Below, piece after piece: positions 26,771 to 36,448 of a stretch of DNA of 64,000 nucleotides; the first letter of the stretch is position 1, and each line of letters starts with the position of its first letter. Source of the stretch: Bacteroidales bacterium MB20-C3-3 (lineage in GTDB: Bacteria > Bacteroidota > Bacteroidia > Bacteroidales > UBA932). The notes below the pieces were generated by a model. That model did not search any database. It was not told the DNA's origin and saw only the letters and a program-made list of their open reading frames with translations. The stretch spans positions 868,001 through 932,000 of the forward strand of contig CP141202.1 in NCBI GenBank assembly GCA_035609245.1, given 5' to 3'. The position numbers and the translations under genes are program-made.

Positions 26771-28986
26771 TTGCCGGACAATCTAAGACTGTTTAATACA
26801 ACGGATACTGAACTGAATGCCATAGCTGCAGCTGCTATCATTGGGCTTAGCAGGGTGCCGTTTACCGGATAAAGCAACCCGGCAGCAATGGGGATACCTA
26901 TCAGGTTATAAATAAATGCCCAGAACAGGTTCTGTCTAATGAGGCGCACTGTCTTTCCGGACAACTCTATTGCTCTTGGCAGGAGTCTCAGATCATTGGT
27001 CATAATAGTCATCATAGATACATCCATTGCTATGTCTGTTCCTCTTCCCATAGCAACGCTGACATCAGCCCTTGATAGTGCCTGAGAGTCATTTATGCCG
27101 TCGCCTACCATCGCAACCTTTGCGCCACTCTTCTGTAAAGATATAATATAATTCTCTTTATCAGAAGGAAGTGCGTCAGCAAAAAAGTGACTAATTCCGG
27201 CCTGATCTGCTATAAACTTAGCTGTCAATGAATTATCCCCGGTTAACATATGGACTTTTATTCCCATATTCTTAAGTCGCTCAACAGCAGATACTGAACC
27301 AGCATTAATTTTATCGGCAGCAGCAATTACAGCTAAAAGAGTATTCTCTCTTCCATAGTAAATAATACTAAGCCCTCTTCCCTGCCAATCCTCTGTTAAA
27401 GCCCTTATCTCTGCGGGTATATTACAACTTACCATATCCGCATTTCCGGCCCACCAGATATCTCCGTCATACTTACACTTAACACCCTTGCCGGTTATAC
27501 TTTCAAAATCAGAGATATTTACTGAACCATCAGTAGCTCCAAGTTCAGATTCTGCCCACTCCACAATTGCCTCTGCAAGTGGATGTTCGGATTTTCTCTC
27601 CATCTCTGCCAGAACGGCAAGGTGGCCCTCCTCCCCGGTATATTTATAATTTGTAACTGAAGGGATCCCCTCAGTGATAGTTCCGGTTTTATCCAGGACA
27701 ACATCATTAATGTTCATTATCTGCTCAAGTGCAGTTGCATCCTTTATAAGAATATGCTCCTCTGCAGCCTTTCCTATTCCAACCATAAGAGCAGTAGGTG
27801 TTGCAAGGCCGAGTGCGCATGGGCAGGCTATTACCAGCACTGAAACTGCAGAGAGTAGTGCGTGAAAAATGTGCTCGCTTCCGCCAATAATCAACCAAAG
27901 AATTAATGTTAACATTGAGAGAGCCAGTACTGAAGGGACAAAAACAGCTGCAATTTTATCAACAATTCTCTGGACAGGAGCTTTACTCCCCTGCGCCTCT
28001 TTAACCATTGCAATAATCTTTGATAAAACTGTCTCGCTTCCCACTCTGGTTGCTTCAAAATTAAAGCTCCCTTTTTGGTTTATGGTTCCTGCAAGAACGC
28101 TATCTCCTCTCCTCTTTAAAACTCCTATAGGCTCACCGGAAATCATACTCTCATCCACATATGAGTCACCCTCTGTTAATAATCCATCAACAGGGATTTT
28201 CTCACCCGGCCTTACAACTACAATCTCACCCGCCTTAATGGTTGAGACAGCCACCTCAATTCTTTCACCGTTTCTGATTACTGTCGCAGTTTGCGGAGCA
28301 AGTCCCATCAGCTTTTTTATTGATGCGGTGGTGTTCCCCTTTGCCCTCTCCTCAAGAAATTTGCCCAAAAGAACAAAGGATATTATCATAACTGCCGCTT
28401 CAAAATAGACTACGGGCTGCAATCCTCTTTCCAGCCAGAATGAGGGCCATATTGTATTAAATGTACTAAACAGAAATGCTATTGATGTGCTTAGTGCCAC
28501 AAGCGTATCCATATTTGCCCTGCGCATTCCCGCCTGTTTGAATCCTGTTATAAAGAAACCTCTTCCAAAAACAGCCATCACCGGAAGTGAAAGAATCATT
28601 AACAGTATATTAACCAAATCAATGCCTGCATGTGCCGATGAGTGGTCCATAAAGAGCATTGAAATAATCATAACCGGTGTTGAGAAAACCCATGAAAGAA
28701 TTGTATTCCTTTTAAGTTTTCTGAAATTGCTCAGCTCCCTCTCCTCTTTAATTATTCTCGCCTCATCCGGGTCCTCAATTATCATATCGTAACCCATTGC
28801 TCTGACAACATCTCTGAGTTTCTCAGGTGATGTAACATCTGAATCTGTCTCCAGTACAACACTGGAGTCGGCAAAATTAACAACTGCATAAATAACTCCA
28901 GGCTGTGCCTGAAGGGTCTTTTCAACCCCTGCCGCACACCCAGCGCAACTCATATTTGTTACCGGGTATACTCTTTTCATCACCAT
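26767..28986 (-). CDS. copA: Copper-translocating P1B-type ATPase
   Basis: 739 residues. Exports Cu(I) from the cytoplasm. An N-terminal heavy-metal-associated domain has [10 protein letters not shown] (CxxC). The membrane Cu site is [12 protein letters not shown] (CPC). Phosphorylation motif DKTGT, the P1B-specific SEHPLAEA, and hinge [12 protein letters not shown] are all intact, with about eight membrane spans. It lies in a minus-strand run: eight bases after the DUF1858 gene and overlapping the sensor kinase by four. No CopY/CueR-type regulator is visible. Confidence 0.94.
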   Translation of the reverse strand: MVMKRVYPVTNMSCAGCAAGVEKTLQAQPGVIYAVVNFADSSVVLETDSDVTSPEKLRDVVRAMGYDMIIEDPDEARIIKEERELSNFRKLKRNTILSWVFSTPVMIISMLFMDHSSAHAGIDLVNILLMILSLPVMAVFGRGFFITGFKQAGMRRANMDTLVALSTSIAFLFSTFNTIWPSFWLERGLQPVVYFEAAVMIISFVLLGKFLEERAKGNTTASIKKLMGLAPQTATVIRNGERIEVAVSTIKAGEIVVVRPGEKIPVDGLLTEGDSYVDESMISGEPIGVLKRRGDSVLAGTINQKGSFNFEATRVGSETVLSKIIAMVKEAQGSKAPVQRIVDKIAAVFVPSVLALSMLTLILWLIIGGSEHIFHALLSAVSVLVIACPCALGLATPTALMVGIGKAAEEHILIKDATALEQIMNINDVVLDKTGTITEGIPSVTNYKYTGEEGHLAVLAEMERKSEHPLAEAIVEWAESELGATDGSVNISDFESITGKGVKCKYDGDIWWAGNADMVSCNIPAEIRALTEDWQGRGLSIIYYGRENTLLAVIAAADKINAGSVSAVERLKNMGIKVHMLTGDNSLTAKFIADQAGISHFFADALPSDKENYIISLQKSGAKVAMVGDGINDSQALSRADVSVAMGRGTDIAMDVSMMTIMTNDLRLLPRAIELSGKTVRLIRQNLFWAFIYNLIGIPIAAGLLYPVNGTLLSPMIAAAAMAFSSVSVVLNSLRLSGK

Positions 28987-28993
28987 ATCAGTT

Positions 28994-29518
28994 TTAATAT
29001 TTTACAACAAAGTTTTCAATTATATCATCCTTTCGTCTGCTCCAGACCATAAAGTTCTTGTTGTGGAGAATTTCAATTATTGGTGCAGGTACAAATGGGG
29101 TGGTAAACAGATAAATCTCTCCGGGAAGCAGATTTTTACTCTCTTCAATTATTCTTCCCATTGGTACATTTCCCTCTTCAAGAACTCCGGATGCATCAAA
29201 TTTTATTTTAACACTCTCCTCGTGAAACCACTCAGGGCAGGGCTCCTCAAGTAAACTACTTGCCTCTGGCGTCTCCTCTTTTTTTACAAGTGGCTCTAAA
29301 CCTGCAGCTTTCCTAAGCATTGTAAGCATATGAGAAGCATCTATGCCTGCTATTGAGGCAGCCTGTTTTACAGAGGTCACTCTTGCAACCGTCCTTCTGA
29401 GAATCGGGCTCTGAAGCTTGGCAAAAGCGGGCGAGAGCTCGAACAGTGTATGCTCAAGCTCCGGCCGTTCGTTAAGTATCTCTGAAATCTTTGTCTCTAA
29501 TGTTATGTCCTTCATCAT
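28994..29518 (-). CDS. DUF1858 / DUF2249-like protein
   Basis: 174 residues. Residues 5-65 match DUF1858 (a short helical domain shared with the N-terminus of ScdA/YtfE-type iron-cluster repair proteins): [18 protein letters not shown]. Residues 100-174 ([19 protein letters not shown] ... [16 protein letters not shown]) resemble the small SirA/DUF2249 fold. It overlaps the preceding DUF438 gene by four bases, a pairing seen in anaerobes and often linked to nitrosative or oxygen stress. The biochemical function is unknown. Confidence 0.7.
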   Translation of the reverse strand: MMKDITLETKISEILNERPELEHTLFELSPAFAKLQSPILRRTVARVTSVKQAASIAGIDASHMLTMLRKAAGLEPLVKKEETPEASSLLEEPCPEWFHEESVKIKFDASGVLEEGNVPMGRIIEESKNLLPGEIYLFTTPFVPAPIIEILHNKNFMVWSRRKDDIIENFVVKY

Positions 29519-30789
29519 TTTTTTGTGTAGGAGAGAAGCCGCTGATCACCCTCCAGTTTCCTGAACTCAGATATATCCTGGGTGATCTCAATCACACCAA
29601 GGTATTCACCATCTTTGCCTCTCAGAGCAGTATATTCAATATAAACAAACCTGCCCATAAAATTACTTATCCAGAATTTTGCCTGATGCTCCTTTCCGCT
29701 TTTAAAATCCGCCAGAATTTGCTCAACAATGTGAACGCTCCCCGGAGGGTGGCAAAGTCTCACATCCCTTCCAATTATTGACCTGTTTCGCTCAAAGACT
29801 CTGTTGGGGCTGTGAGAGAAAAACTTAACCTTGTCGTTGGCGTCAACATATGTAATATCAATAGGGAGGGTAACAAAGAGCGCCTCCATCTCCTTAATGT
29901 CAAAACTTCCTGAGGAGAGTCTTACCGGTCCTCCTGTTGTGTACTCTACTCCTGTTGCCGGTTTTGTGCCAGTATCGCTGTCACCCTCTTTTGGTTCAGG
30001 GTTCCATTCAATCTTTGGATCATATATACAGTAACCGTATATTCCGGTTTCATTGTATACCTGTATCCAATCCTCCTGAGTAAGAGTTTCCAGACACATT
30101 GGAAGAAGAATCTCCTCCTCCTTCATGATCATACTCTCTGTCTGTTCTATTGTGGGCCTTATAATCATATCTCCAAGAGAGTAGAGGTCACTGCCGGTTA
30201 TTGGTGTGCCCGGCACAAGTGAATCATGAACAGCTCCAAGAATCTCCCTTATCTCATCGTGTTTACCCCACATTACCTTTGGAGGGCCGGTTATTCCTGC
30301 CTTTTCAAGGAAAGGAAAAAGAAGATACTCTTTGCGTTTATAGTGTTTATCCACATCAGAGAGCATATTGAACTCTCTTTTAAGATCAATAACCAATGCG
30401 TTGATAAAGTCTTTGTCGTCCGGCATTCCCTTGATAATCTCCATTCTTACCAGCAGGGTCCTTATCTTCTCAATAACCTTAGCTATCTCTCTGTTCTCCT
30501 TTTTGAAGGTGTCAACAGGGTGACCATCCGGTACAGGGGCATCATGACCGGTTAGGCTACCTTCAAGTACAGCGCTGTGAAGGTCACAAAATTTTAAAAT
30601 CTCCTGCTCCGGAAGGCCCTCTGCAATCAACTCCTGTTCCACCTCAACCACTTCATTGTATGGTATTTGTTTAAGAAGGGATTTAACTCTCTCCTGAACC
30701 TGTTCCGGGGCCTCCCCTTTATGAAGTTCCAGAAGCATATGCTTCAGAAGCTCTTTTCTCTGACTTGAATTATTGATGTATTCGCTCAT
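29515..30789 (-). CDS. DUF438 / hemerythrin-like / PAS protein
   Basis: 424 residues. An N-terminal DUF438 helical domain (1-75, KELLKHMLLELHKGEAPEQV) is followed by a hemerythrin-like bundle (about 90-240). Likely iron ligands are in GHPVDTFKKEN, DKHYKRKEYLLFPFLE, MWGKHDEI and MKEEEILLP. A PAS domain (about 300-424) includes LPIDITYVDANDKVKFFSHS and CHPPGSVHIVE. The combination suggests a soluble O2/NO-sensing protein, perhaps acting with the coupled DUF1858 protein. It starts 21 bases after the acetyltransferase gene. Confidence 0.8.
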   Translation of the reverse strand: MSEYINNSSQRKELLKHMLLELHKGEAPEQVQERVKSLLKQIPYNEVVEVEQELIAEGLPEQEILKFCDLHSAVLEGSLTGHDAPVPDGHPVDTFKKENREIAKVIEKIRTLLVRMEIIKGMPDDKDFINALVIDLKREFNMLSDVDKHYKRKEYLLFPFLEKAGITGPPKVMWGKHDEIREILGAVHDSLVPGTPITGSDLYSLGDMIIRPTIEQTESMIMKEEEILLPMCLETLTQEDWIQVYNETGIYGYCIYDPKIEWNPEPKEGDSDTGTKPATGVEYTTGGPVRLSSGSFDIKEMEALFVTLPIDITYVDANDKVKFFSHSPNRVFERNRSIIGRDVRLCHPPGSVHIVEQILADFKSGKEHQAKFWISNFMGRFVYIEYTALRGKDGEYLGVIEITQDISEFRKLEGDQRLLSYTKK

Positions 30790-30810
30790 AAATGAAATAT
30801 GATATAATGA

Positions 30811-31128
30811 TTAAATTTCGCAAACGGGACCATTGTGAGAATCTTCAGAAATCTCAATTACAAGGTCCTGGTAATCTTTAAATTTTTTAACGAATTTATC
30901 TACAAACCAACATGTAGGAATAATCCTGAAGCCATTTGAACGGGCATAATCCAGGGCGTGTTTCACAAGTGCTCCGCCGAGCCCCCTCCCCTCAAGCAAT
31001 TTGGGTACAATGGTGTGTGTAAGGTCCATTACTTTTTCTGAAATCTCATATTCAATATATGCTGTTGCTTCAGGGGTAATGTACTCAAACCTGTTTAACT
31101 CTTTGTTGTGAGTGATATTTTCTCCCAT
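30811..31128 (-). CDS. GNAT-fold N-acetyltransferase, short YidJ-like type
   Basis: 105 residues, the single-domain GCN5-related family that contains little more than the acetyl-CoA core. The CoA pyrophosphate loop is visible as LLEGRGLGGALVKHALDYA, followed by a C-terminal CWFVDKFVKKF stretch. The substrate is unknown. It lies 17 bases after the proline dehydrogenase gene in the same minus-strand run. Confidence 0.75.
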   Translation of the reverse strand: MGENITHNKELNRFEYITPEATAYIEYEISEKVMDLTHTIVPKLLEGRGLGGALVKHALDYARSNGFRIIPTCWFVDKFVKKFKDYQDLVIEISEDSHNGPVCEI

Positions 31129-31145
31129 ATTAAAAAATTTATATG

Positions 31146-32321
31146 TTAAACAAGTCTGATGCCTCTTCTGTTCATTTCCTCTTTTATCAGTCCAAGTTCC
31201 CTGCCTGTCTGCCCGGCCATTGAGGTATTCTCCTCAGCCCTTCTAAGCAGGTAAGGGAGCACCTCTTTTACAGGAGCGTAAGGGATGTATTTGCAAACAT
31301 TGTATCCAGATTTTGCAAGTGCATATGTAATATTGTCACTCATACCATAAAGCTGTGAGAACCAGATTCTTTTATCATCTTTTGAGAGTCCCTTTTTAGT
31401 AATCAGCTCTGCAAGCAGGTAATTGCTGGCATAATTATGAGTCCCGCTGAAAAGCTCAATATCTTCAATATTATCTGTAACATATCTCAAACCATTGTCG
31501 TAGTTTAAATCTGTCTCCTCCTTAGTTGCACAGATTGGTGATATATAACCCATCCGGAGAGCTCTCTCACGCTCCTCCTCCATATAGGCTCCGCGGACAA
31601 ACTTGATTCCAAGTTTATAACTTCCGGCCTTTGCATCGTTATGTATTCTCTTAAGGTAATCCAATCTGTCGTGTCTGTACATCTGGAGAGTATGAAAAAC
31701 GATAACCTTTTCTCTGTTAAACTTCTCCATAGCCTCCTCAGTAAGTTTGTCAAAAAGATCCTGACAGTAGTAGTGTTCTGCATCAACAAGTATTCTCACT
31801 CCGTTCTCGGCAGCTCTTCTGCATAATGCAAAAAATCTTGTTTTGAAGTTATCAAGTTCCATCTTCTCTATATCATTCAGCTCAGCACCCTCCACTGAAG
31901 CTATCTCAAGAACATTCCCAACTATAAGGCCTGTCGGCTTAAAGACTGTAAATGCTATAGAAGAGTTCCCGCGGGCATTATCAATGGATCTCATTACCTC
32001 ATTGTATGTCCTCTCTACATCTGAGAGCTCCTTGCCACCCTCTGCGGAATAATCAAGCACTGAGTAGATATTTTCACTCATAAGTCTTACAACTGTCTTA
32101 GAAGCCTCCTGAAGAGTTTCTCCTCCAACAAACTGTCTGTAAAGGGTGGGTTTAACAGCCCAGGAGAGAGGAAAGCCAATTCCTGTTGCAATTTTTGTAA
32201 GCCCCTTACTGCTCTTTACCAGTGCATTACTGGACATGGCTTTAAAAAGGATGTATGCGTTGCGCAAATCATTATTGCTTTTTGATGCAAAGGCAACTTG
32301 TGTATTATTGAAATCTAGCAT
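31146..32321 (-). CDS. Proline dehydrogenase family protein
   Basis: 391 residues from ATG 32321 (MLDFNNTQ). The frame extends to a TTG upstream but the ATG fits better. It is an FAD-dependent TIM-barrel oxidising L-proline to pyrroline-5-carboxylate. Family signatures: VFKPTGL near 130, ILVDAEHYYCQD, FHTLQMYRHDRLDYL, GIKFVRGAYMEEER and the C-terminal YAPVKEVLPYLLRRAEEN arginine pair that binds proline carboxylate. It is monofunctional with no P5C dehydrogenase adjacent. First gene of the 32321-to-24836 minus-strand run. Confidence 0.88.
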   Translation of the reverse strand: MLDFNNTQVAFASKSNNDLRNAYILFKAMSSNALVKSSKGLTKIATGIGFPLSWAVKPTLYRQFVGGETLQEASKTVVRLMSENIYSVLDYSAEGGKELSDVERTYNEVMRSIDNARGNSSIAFTVFKPTGLIVGNVLEIASVEGAELNDIEKMELDNFKTRFFALCRRAAENGVRILVDAEHYYCQDLFDKLTEEAMEKFNREKVIVFHTLQMYRHDRLDYLKRIHNDAKAGSYKLGIKFVRGAYMEEERERALRMGYISPICATKEETDLNYDNGLRYVTDNIEDIELFSGTHNYASNYLLAELITKKGLSKDDKRIWFSQLYGMSDNITYALAKSGYNVCKYIPYAPVKEVLPYLLRRAEENTSMAGQTGRELGLIKEEMNRRGIRLV

Positions 32322-32349
32322 GATATTTGTTTTTATTAGCAAAAGTTAT

Positions 32350-32357
32350 CAAATTTA
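32350..32357 (-). promoter_or_regulatory. Putative -7 element for the proline dehydrogenase run
   Basis: On the minus strand TAAATTTG matches TAnnTTTG, 28 bases before the ATG at 32321. It is back to back with the plus-strand element at 32381-32388. No clear -33 TTG is seen. Confidence 0.4.
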
Positions 32358-32380
32358 GTAAAATTCTGGATGCATCTCCC

Positions 32381-32388
32381 TATATTTG
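32381..32388 (+). promoter_or_regulatory. Putative -7 element for the glycan cassette
   Basis: TATATTTG matches TAnnTTTG, 24 bases before the ATG at 32413. The -33 element is not clear. Confidence 0.4.
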
Positions 32389-32412
32389 CACCCTCTTTTA
32401 TCAATTATATTT

Positions 32413-33147
32413 ATGAACAAAACCGGTGCTTACAAACTGACTGTCACCATTCCTGTCCTTAACGAAGAGGATAATATCCCGTCACTGGTAAAAAGACTTG
32501 ACTCTCTGACATCCATTGTTAACAATTTCCCGGTCTGTTTTCTATTTATAGATGACGGATCAAAAGATGGAAGTCTTAATCTTATTAAGGATATTTGCAG
32601 TAAAAAGGAGAATTATTTTTTTCTGAAATTTAAAAAAAACTATGGTTTAAGTGCTGCTCTCAAAGCCGGTTTTGATTATGCCGAATCTGAATTCACAGGT
32701 TACATTGACGCTGACCTGCAGGTTGCTCCTGAGGACTTTTCACTCCTAATACCATTTATCAGTGATTACGAAATGGTTATGGGAATCAGGCAGCACAGAA
32801 AGGATACAGTTGTTAAAGCAATCTCCTCTAAAATTGCAAATGGATTCAGACGAATGATGACAGGAGATGGTATAGAAGATACGGGGTGTCCTTTAAAGAT
32901 TATAAGGAGCTCGTATGCTAAACGCATCCCTATGTTCAACGGGATGCACAGGTTTTTACCTGCACTTCTTCTGCTTCAAAATGGCAAAATAAAACAGGTT
33001 CCTGTTGAACATCATCCCAGAGTTGCCGGTGTTTCAAAATTTCACCTTTTCAACAGGCTTGTTGGCCCCTTCCTGGATACCTTTGCATACCGATGGATGA
33101 AAAAAAGATATATTAATTATTCTGTCTCTGATAATAACTTAGGCTAA
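32413..33147 (+). CDS. Family 2 glycosyltransferase, polyprenyl-phosphate type
   Basis: 244 residues from ATG 32413. GT-A fold with VTIPVLNEEDNIP, FIDDGSKDGS, LKFKKNYGLSAALKAG and the DxD-like TGYIDADLQ. These are features of DPM1/ArnC-type enzymes that load a sugar onto undecaprenyl phosphate. Unlike ArnC it has no C-terminal membrane helices. The next two genes (LAB_N protein and GT39) supply the membrane parts, so the cassette probably builds and transfers a lipid-linked sugar. Its stop shares one base with the next start. Confidence 0.85.
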   Translation: MNKTGAYKLTVTIPVLNEEDNIPSLVKRLDSLTSIVNNFPVCFLFIDDGSKDGSLNLIKDICSKKENYFFLKFKKNYGLSAALKAGFDYAESEFTGYIDADLQVAPEDFSLLIPFISDYEMVMGIRQHRKDTVVKAISSKIANGFRRMMTGDGIEDTGCPLKIIRSSYAKRIPMFNGMHRFLPALLLLQNGKIKQVPVEHHPRVAGVSKFHLFNRLVGPFLDTFAYRWMKKRYINYSVSDNNLG

Positions 33148-33782
33148 TGCTTCTATATGCGATAGGTCTTACGGCTCAGCTCTTTTTTGGGGCCAGGACT
33201 CTCTTTCAGTGGGTTATGTCAGAGAGAGCCAGAAAAAGCCTCTCCCCGTCCATTTACTGGATTCTGAGTATGGTTGCCTCTTGGCTCTTCTTTATATACG
33301 GATGGATGAGGGAGGATTTTGCAATTATCCTTGGTCAGGTTGTCTCTTACTACATATATATATGGAATCTTGACTCCAAGGGGATCTGGAGAAAGATACC
33401 TGTTGAACTCAGAGTTCTCCTGGCCGGTACTCCCCCTGCCGCAATTATTCTTGCTTCAGGTGATGCAGCTACCTTTATCACCACATTCCTGCAGAACGAA
33501 AGTGTTCCAATATGGTTGCTGATTTTTGGAACAGCCGGTCAGCTTATTTTTACCTTAAGATTTGTATATCAGCTGATTTATTCATATCGTAAAAGAGAGT
33601 CGCTTCTCCCGCTTGGCTTCTGGATTATAAGTGTATCAGGCTCGGCGGTAATAATTGCTTACGGAATAATAAGGAGAGACCCTATTCTTCTCCTGGGACA
33701 AGTTCCGGGTATAATAACATATTTAAGAAATATTGCATTACATAAAAAATATTATGGAGCAGGCGGGCAGGTGGATTTATAA
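33147..33782 (+). CDS. Tandem lipid-A-disaccharide-synthase N-terminal-domain (LAB_N) membrane protein
   Basis: 211 residues, six or more hydrophobic helices and two repeats of the LAB_N unit. Repeat one: LTAQLFFGARTLFQWVMSER ... GWMREDFAIILGQVVSYYIYIWNL. Repeat two: TAGQLIFTLRFVYQLIYSYR ... GIIRRDPILLLGQVPGIITYLRNI. LAB_N proteins occur beside ArnC-type transferases and are proposed to help handle lipid-linked sugars. The internal duplication may mimic the paired small flippase subunits of the Arn system. It starts at the ATG overlapping the GT2 stop and overlaps the GT39 start by 29 bases. Confidence 0.8.
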   Translation: MLLYAIGLTAQLFFGARTLFQWVMSERARKSLSPSIYWILSMVASWLFFIYGWMREDFAIILGQVVSYYIYIWNLDSKGIWRKIPVELRVLLAGTPPAAIILASGDAATFITTFLQNESVPIWLLIFGTAGQLIFTLRFVYQLIYSYRKRESLLPLGFWIISVSGSAVIIAYGIIRRDPILLLGQVPGIITYLRNIALHKKYYGAGGQVDL

Positions 33783-35340
33783 ATACAGGTATCTTTTTTA
33801 CATACTGGCACTTATTCCTATGTTCCTTACAAGGGACTTCACCAGAAACAATGAGTTAAGATATCTAAGTATTGCAGACGAGGCAATCAGAAACGGCAAT
33901 ATCTTCACTTTTACAAATCACGGCGTTCATTATGCAGACAAACCACCTCTCTACCTCTGGGTAGTGATGGCAGGGAAACTGATCTTTGGTACTCACAGTA
34001 TGCTTTTCTTGGCTCTCTTCTCTTACATTCCGGCTCTTGTAGTAATCTGGTTAATGAGCAGATGGAGCATCGGGTTTGCAACCCCTAAAGAGAGGCTGGC
34101 GGGTGAACTTATGCTCCTTACATCTGTATTTTTCCTTGGATCTGCTGTGGTTCTGCGGATGGACATGCTAATGTGTATGTTCATAACTCTCTCCCTGTAT
34201 ACATTCTACAGAATTTACTCCGGCAATGAGAAAAAAAGGGATAGATGGACGTTCCCTGTTTATGTGTTTCTTGCTATCTTTTCAAAAGGGCCCGTTGGTA
34301 TAATGGTACCGCTCATGACTACAATTGTTTTCCTCCTGATAAAAAGAGAGTGGCGATTGATTGGAAAGTACTGGGGATTAAGAACTCTTGGAGTTATAAT
34401 TGCTCTTTGTGCAGTTTGGTTTGGGAGTGCCTGGGCAGAGGGAGGAAATGAGTATATAAATAACCTTCTTTTTAATCAGACAATTAACAGGGCAGTTGAC
34501 TCTTTTCACCACAAAGAGCCATTCTGGTACTATATGGTTGCCATCTGGTACTCTCTTGCACCGTGGGTGTTTCTGATTGTTGGGATAATTACAGCCGGCC
34601 TGTCAAAAAAACTTATCAAGAGTGATACAGAGAGACTCTTTTTGATTGCATCTCTGGGGACATTTATAATGATGTCCCTTGTAAGCTCAAAAATTCAAAT
34701 CTATCTGCTTCCCGCTTTCCCGTTCTTTGTGGGGGTAACTGTGCTCTGGATGGGCAGATTCTCAAAATCTGCCGTTTCAAGAGTTGCAATGTTTATACCC
34801 TCTCTGATTCTGCTCTTTGCTCTTCCAGGTGCTATTGCTGCAGGATATATGGAACTTTTCCCTGTTTTTGAATCGGTCTGGATATTGACAGCGGCAACTG
34901 TTTTATCTGTTACCGGTTTTTTTGCATTAAGGCTCCTTACCGGCAAATTATGGGAAAAAGAGGGTTCTCTGCAAAATAGCATTATAACTATTGGGGCCGG
35001 TATGCTGTTTGCTGTATTTATCATATCATTTTATGTTCCTGCCTATAATCCAAATATCGGTATGGCAGGAGTAACTTCTGTCGCAAAAGAGCTTGCAAAT
35101 GAAAAAGGCTCTGAGGATTATTATGTATATGATATTCCCCGTGCAGAAAATGCAGATGTATATCTGGGAAGCGTTCCTGCTGACATAACTATTGAAGAGA
35201 TAAGAGAGGTTATTTCAGGTGAGAGAAGAGCTGTACTGATTGTTAAAAAGAGCTCCCTTGAGGAGTCTCCTGAACTATCTCAGCTTTTGGAGGGATGCGA
35301 AAAGAGAGCCTCCGGATATTTCTTTTGTGTAACTTTGTAG
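33754..35340 (+). CDS. GT39/ArnT-like membrane glycosyltransferase
   Basis: 528 residues from ATG 33754, inside the end of the preceding gene. About eleven or twelve membrane spans, with the family's first periplasmic loop signature FTRNNELRYLSIADEAIRNG and HYADKPPLYLW. ArnT-type enzymes move a sugar from undecaprenyl phosphate to lipid A or other envelope acceptors on the outer face of the inner membrane. A C-terminal soluble region (about 440-528) follows. With the GT2 and LAB_N genes it forms a complete donor-synthesis and transfer unit. The acceptor is unknown. Confidence 0.83.
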   Translation: MEQAGRWIYKYRYLFYILALIPMFLTRDFTRNNELRYLSIADEAIRNGNIFTFTNHGVHYADKPPLYLWVVMAGKLIFGTHSMLFLALFSYIPALVVIWLMSRWSIGFATPKERLAGELMLLTSVFFLGSAVVLRMDMLMCMFITLSLYTFYRIYSGNEKKRDRWTFPVYVFLAIFSKGPVGIMVPLMTTIVFLLIKREWRLIGKYWGLRTLGVIIALCAVWFGSAWAEGGNEYINNLLFNQTINRAVDSFHHKEPFWYYMVAIWYSLAPWVFLIVGIITAGLSKKLIKSDTERLFLIASLGTFIMMSLVSSKIQIYLLPAFPFFVGVTVLWMGRFSKSAVSRVAMFIPSLILLFALPGAIAAGYMELFPVFESVWILTAATVLSVTGFFALRLLTGKLWEKEGSLQNSIITIGAGMLFAVFIISFYVPAYNPNIGMAGVTSVAKELANEKGSEDYYVYDIPRAENADVYLGSVPADITIEEIREVISGERRAVLIVKKSSLEESPELSQLLEGCEKRASGYFFCVTL

Positions 35341-35352
35341 AAACTAAAATCA

Positions 35353-36360
35353 ATGAAGATCCTTGTAACCGGTTCGGCCGGATTCATCGGGTTTCATACA
35401 GCCCTGAAATTCATATCATCCGGTCACGATGTTGTTGGTATAGATAACCTTAACCACTATTATGACATCCGTCTTAAATATGCAAGAGGGGCTGAGTGCG
35501 GTTTTTCAAAAGAGATGTTGGAGTGTGGTGAAATAGTTCAGAGCAAAATTTATCCTAACCTGAGGTTTGAAAAGATGGATATATCTGAAAGGGAGAGGCT
35601 GGAGAGGTTGTTCAGTACCGAGAAGTTTGATTTGGTATGCAATTTTGCAGCACAGGCAGGTGTCAGATACTCTTTAGAAAATCCATTCTCATATATAAAT
35701 TCAAATATTGAAGGCTTTTTATCTGTACTTGAGGCATGCAGAAAGTATCCCGTAAAACATCTGATTTATGCCAGTTCAAGCAGCGTTTACGGAATGAACA
35801 GTGAAGTCCCTTTTCGCGAAACAGACAGGACCGACTCTCCTGTAAGCCTTTATGCTGCGACAAAAAAGGCAAATGAGTTAATGGCTCACTCCTACTCCTC
35901 TCTCTACGGAATTCCTGCTACAGGATTGAGATTCTTCACCGTTTACGGCCCCTGGGGGAGGCCGGATATGGCTCCAATGCTATTTATGAAGGCTGCCGCA
36001 GAGGGGAAAATAATTAAGGTATTTAATAACGGCGAGCTGTACAGAGATTTCACATATATAGACGATATTGTAACCGGGATTTCTGCAGTTGCTGAGTCTG
36101 AACCAAAGGCTCCTCACTCAATTTATAACATAGGCAACAGTACCCCTGTTTCTCTTCCTGATTTTATTAACGCGATTGAATCTTGTATGGGCAAGAGTAT
36201 AGAAAAGGAGTATGTTGAGATGCAGCCTGGAGATGTATACAAAACATATGCGGACACATCTGCTCTTGAGCGTGATTTTGGGTACTCTCCATCAACTCCC
36301 CTTCTGAAAGGGATATCCAGTCTCTATAGATGGTATATCTCCAACCCCTCTCTATTCTAA
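35353..36360 (+). CDS. NAD-dependent nucleotide-sugar epimerase, UDP-glucuronate 4-epimerase-like
   Basis: 335 residues. Extended SDR: VTGSAGFIGFHTALKF, the long loop after NLNHYYDIRLKYAR, FAAQAGVRYSLENP, catalytic SSSSVYGMN and LYAATKKANELMA (YxxxK). The Q-A-G-V-R-Y-S-L string and ending resemble UDP-glucuronate 4-epimerases. It lies 12 bases after the GT39 gene, so the transferred sugar may be a uronic acid or derived from one. Confidence 0.83.
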   Translation: MKILVTGSAGFIGFHTALKFISSGHDVVGIDNLNHYYDIRLKYARGAECGFSKEMLECGEIVQSKIYPNLRFEKMDISERERLERLFSTEKFDLVCNFAAQAGVRYSLENPFSYINSNIEGFLSVLEACRKYPVKHLIYASSSSVYGMNSEVPFRETDRTDSPVSLYAATKKANELMAHSYSSLYGIPATGLRFFTVYGPWGRPDMAPMLFMKAAAEGKIIKVFNNGELYRDFTYIDDIVTGISAVAESEPKAPHSIYNIGNSTPVSLPDFINAIESCMGKSIEKEYVEMQPGDVYKTYADTSALERDFGYSPSTPLLKGISSLYRWYISNPSLF

Positions 36361-36448
36361 TATTTTTTTCATTAGCAATAAATTAATTGTCGTTTTTTTA
36401 CAATGACATCTCATTTTTCTATTCTAACTTTAGAAAAAATGCGCTGTC

